The position numbers were made by a program, and so were the translations under genes. Shown one piece after another: positions 12,931 to 14,795 of a DNA stretch of 14,795 nt; positions within the stretch are counted from its first letter, which is position 1, and each line of letters starts with the position of its first letter. Origin of the DNA: an uncultured Blautia sp. (GTDB taxonomy: Bacteria; Bacillota; Clostridia; Lachnospirales; Lachnospiraceae); contig UQSX01000072.1 in the NCBI GenBank assembly GCA_900543715.1, positions 1-14,795 on the forward strand. The letters run 5' to 3'. A model generated the notes under the pieces. The model made no database searches, had not been told where the DNA came from, and was given only the letters and a program-made list of their open reading frames with translations.

Positions 12931-12937
12931 CCCGGAT

Positions 12938-12983
12938 AAAAAGTGCTCATGCCTCTTTTGATTAAGGGGCTGAGCACTTTTTT
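12938..12983. terminator. Bidirectional terminator between the TetR-type gene and lon
   Basis: AAAAAGTGCTCA (12938-12949) pairs with TGAGCACTTTTT (12971-12982), extended by GCCTC/GGGGC after a one-base bulge. The A-run and T-run serve both strands, stopping the TetR-type transcript on plus and lon on minus, whose genes converge here. Confidence 0.9.
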
Positions 12984-12998
12984 GCGGATCATGAGCGG

Positions 12999-14795
12999 TT
13001 ACTCGGTCAGAACCCGGTCTAATACATCAGTAACTTTTTTAACCGGAATGATCTCCAGCTTTTCTTTTACTTCTTCTGCTACATCTTCCAGGTCTTCTAT
13101 ATTGTCGTAAGGAATGAACACTTTCTGGATACCGGCTCTCTGAGCGGCCATGAGTTTTTCAGGAAGACCGCCGATAGGCATGATGCCGCCTCTTAAAGAA
13201 ACTTCACCTGTCATAGCGTATTCAGTTTCCACAGCCTTTCCAGTTACCAGAGAGGCCAGGGCAGTTACCAGGGTAATACCTGCGGAAGGCCCGTCTTTTG
13301 GCACAGCTCCTGCAGGAACATGGATGTGAAGGTCCCGTTTCTCCAGGATTTCTGTTTCCTTTGGATACATGGATTTTACCAGGCTCAGGGCAATCTGGAC
13401 AGATTCTTTCATGACATCACCTAACTGTCCGGTGATGATCAGATTCCCCTTGCCTTCCATGAGCTTGCTTTCAATGAAGAGGATTTCACCGCCTGCAGTA
13501 GTCCAGGCAAGCCCGGTAACTACTCCCGGCTCTTTTTCCTTCAGACGGATCTCATGGCGCATACGTTGATGGCCCAGGTATTCCGGCAGATTTTCTTTTG
13601 TGACAGTCAGAGTCTCCTGTTCCTGTTTCACCAGTTTTACAGCGGCATTCCGGCACAGAATATCGATGAGTTTCTTCAGGCTGCGGACTCCGGCCTCACC
13701 TGTGTATTCCTCGATCATTTTGTGAAGAGCACTGTCCGTTACTTCCAGATTCTCCCCTTTAATACCCATGGTTTCCAGAGCTTTCGGTAAAAGATGGCGT
13801 TTGGCGATCTGAAATTTTTCCAGAGCAGTGTAGCCTGGGAAGGAGATTACCTCCATACGGTTCAGCAGGGGCTCTGGAATGGTGTCTGTAGAGTTTGCAG
13901 TGCAGACAAATAAAACATTGGACAGGTCATAGGGAACGTTCATGTAATGGTCCGTGAAGGTGTTGTTCTGTTCCGGATCCAAGACTTCCAGAAGAGCGCT
14001 GGCAGGATCTCCGCTGTAGTCTCTGGCCAGTTTATCCACCTCATCCAGGACCATAACCGGGTTAGAGGCGCCGCTGCGTTTCATGCCTTCCATGATACGC
14101 CCCGGCATTGCTCCCACATAGGTCCGGCGGTGGCCACGGATCTCTGCTTCATCCCGAACGCCTCCAAGGCTGATCCGCACATATTTCCGTCCCAGGGCTC
14201 TGGCAATACTCTGCCCGATGCTGGTCTTGCCGGTACCGGGAGCTCCTACAAAAAGCAGGATGGAACCGGACTGTTTTTTATTAAGAGCCATTACTGCAAG
14301 CTGCTGGATGATTCTTTCTTTGACTTTTTTCAGACCATAGTGGTCTTCATCCAGAATGGCCTCGGCTTCTTTAAGATCAATAGCCGGCATCTTCGGCGTC
14401 TTCCAGGAAAGGCTGGTGACAAAATCCAGATAGTCATAGAGCAGGCCGTACTCATGGCTTTCCTTTCCTTCCTGTTTCATACGGTTCAGAACCTTTTCCG
14501 CTTCCTGTTTTGCCTCTTTATTCATGCCTGAACGGGAAATCTTTTTTTCAAATTTCCGTACATCAGAAACATTTTCAGGGTGCATATCATCCAGTTCTCT
14601 CTGAAGATATTCGATCTGTTTTTTGATAGCGGCTTCTCTGTAAAGCTGTTCCTGATCGTCCTTTTGGGCAGAAGAGGCTTCCTGAGAAACTTTGGACATT
14701 TCTATAAATTCATAGATAGCCTTTTCAATAAGGGCATCTCTTTCTTTCCGGGAATCTGCAGCCAGTATGGCATATTTCTCCTCTGTGTTGAGATT
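12999..14795 (-). CDS. lon: ATP-dependent Lon protease (5' end beyond the window)
   Basis: 598 C-terminal residues. The frame stays open to the right edge, so the ATG at 14699 is internal and about 170-200 N-terminal residues are missing. Lon is a cytoplasmic AAA+ serine protease that degrades damaged and regulatory proteins. Parts in order: the end of the coiled N-domain (AIKKQIEYLQREL); Walker A GAPGTGKTS; the AAA+ segment LGGVRDEAEIRGHRRTYVGA; Walker B VMVLDEVDK; sensor regions around CTANS and LLNRMEVI; and the proteolytic domain with the Ser-Lys dyad in KDGPSAG and GGLPEKLMAA, followed by FIPYDNIEDL. All catalytic motifs seen are intact. It converges on the TetR-type gene through a shared terminator. 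Its promoter lies outside the window, so heat control cannot be judged. Confidence 0.96.
   Translation of the reverse strand, partial: NLNTEEKYAILAADSRKERDALIEKAIYEFIEMSKVSQEASSAQKDDQEQLYREAAIKKQIEYLQRELDDMHPENVSDVRKFEKKISRSGMNKEAKQEAEKVLNRMKQEGKESHEYGLLYDYLDFVTSLSWKTPKMPAIDLKEAEAILDEDHYGLKKVKERIIQQLAVMALNKKQSGSILLFVGAPGTGKTSIGQSIARALGRKYVRISLGGVRDEAEIRGHRRTYVGAMPGRIMEGMKRSGASNPVMVLDEVDKLARDYSGDPASALLEVLDPEQNNTFTDHYMNVPYDLSNVLFVCTANSTDTIPEPLLNRMEVISFPGYTALEKFQIAKRHLLPKALETMGIKGENLEVTDSALHKMIEEYTGEAGVRSLKKLIDILCRNAAVKLVKQEQETLTVTKENLPEYLGHQRMRHEIRLKEKEPGVVTGLAWTTAGGEILFIESKLMEGKGNLIITGQLGDVMKESVQIALSLVKSMYPKETEILEKRDLHIHVPAGAVPKDGPSAGITLVTALASLVTGKAVETEYAMTGEVSLRGGIMPIGGLPEKLMAAQRAGIQKVFIPYDNIEDLEDVAEEVKEKLEIIPVKKVTDVLDRVLTE

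Noticed and set aside
13947..14531. 194-codon open frame on the plus strand
   Set aside because: Antisense shadow of lon, including the AAA+ motifs.
1..14795. CRISPR arrays, transposases, integrases, tRNA or rRNA
   Set aside because: No regularly spaced repeats, no recombinase motifs and no RNA gene sequence were seen on either strand.

Overview
The window looks like a chromosome segment from a low-to-moderate GC, strictly anaerobic Firmicute, most likely a Lachnospiraceae-type gut clostridium. The reasons are: strong AAGGAGG ribosome binding sites, TTGACA/TATAAT-type promoters, a TPP riboswitch over thiS-thiF-thiG-thiH (the oxygen-sensitive radical-SAM route to the thiazole), a family I pyrophosphatase, and paired Hsp20 genes. 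The family assignment is inference from protein style, not from a database search.

Layout. (1) 1-1511: a decayed alpha/beta-hydrolase gene followed by an intact paralogue carrying a lipoprotein signal, closed by a terminator. (2) 1512-4110: an AT-rich accessory stretch of very small genes. It holds three small membrane proteins, a two-gene unit ending in a DUF4160 protein, a frameshifted lipoprotein gene and another broken small gene. (3) 4111-5315: two tandem Hsp20 chaperone genes with one promoter. An exact 11-bp inverted repeat containing the CIRCE half-site TTAGCACTC brackets the promoter and leader, and a terminator follows. (4) 5343-6963: inorganic pyrophosphatase and an AEC-family transporter, probably cotranscribed. 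(5) 7026-10939: thiamine-thiazole operon. It has a consensus promoter, a TPP riboswitch with terminator, further hairpins, a second strong terminator, then thiS, thiF, thiG, thiH and a gene that resembles the thiazole tautomerase TenI more than a classical ThiE. (6) 10929-12152 (minus): a MalY/PatB-type C-S lyase/aminotransferase, divergent from a TetR-type regulator (12286-12930). (7) 12938-14795: a bidirectional terminator, then the C-terminal three quarters of Lon protease on the minus strand, running off the right edge.

How the genes work together. ThiS is the sulfur carrier, ThiF adenylates its C-terminus, ThiH cleaves tyrosine to dehydroglycine, ThiG builds the thiazole, and the TenI-like protein would aromatise it. 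The riboswitch turns the set off when thiamine pyrophosphate is plentiful. The tail-to-tail overlap of the TenI gene and the C-S lyase gene leaves no room for a terminator between them. The two Hsp20 proteins and Lon are proteostasis genes, but they are far apart here and not one operon.

The most interesting items are the widely spaced CIRCE-like arms around the hsp20 promoter, the unusually long two-terminator thi leader, the TenI-like reassignment, and the small-gene accessory region. I found no CRISPR array, transposase, tRNA or rRNA.
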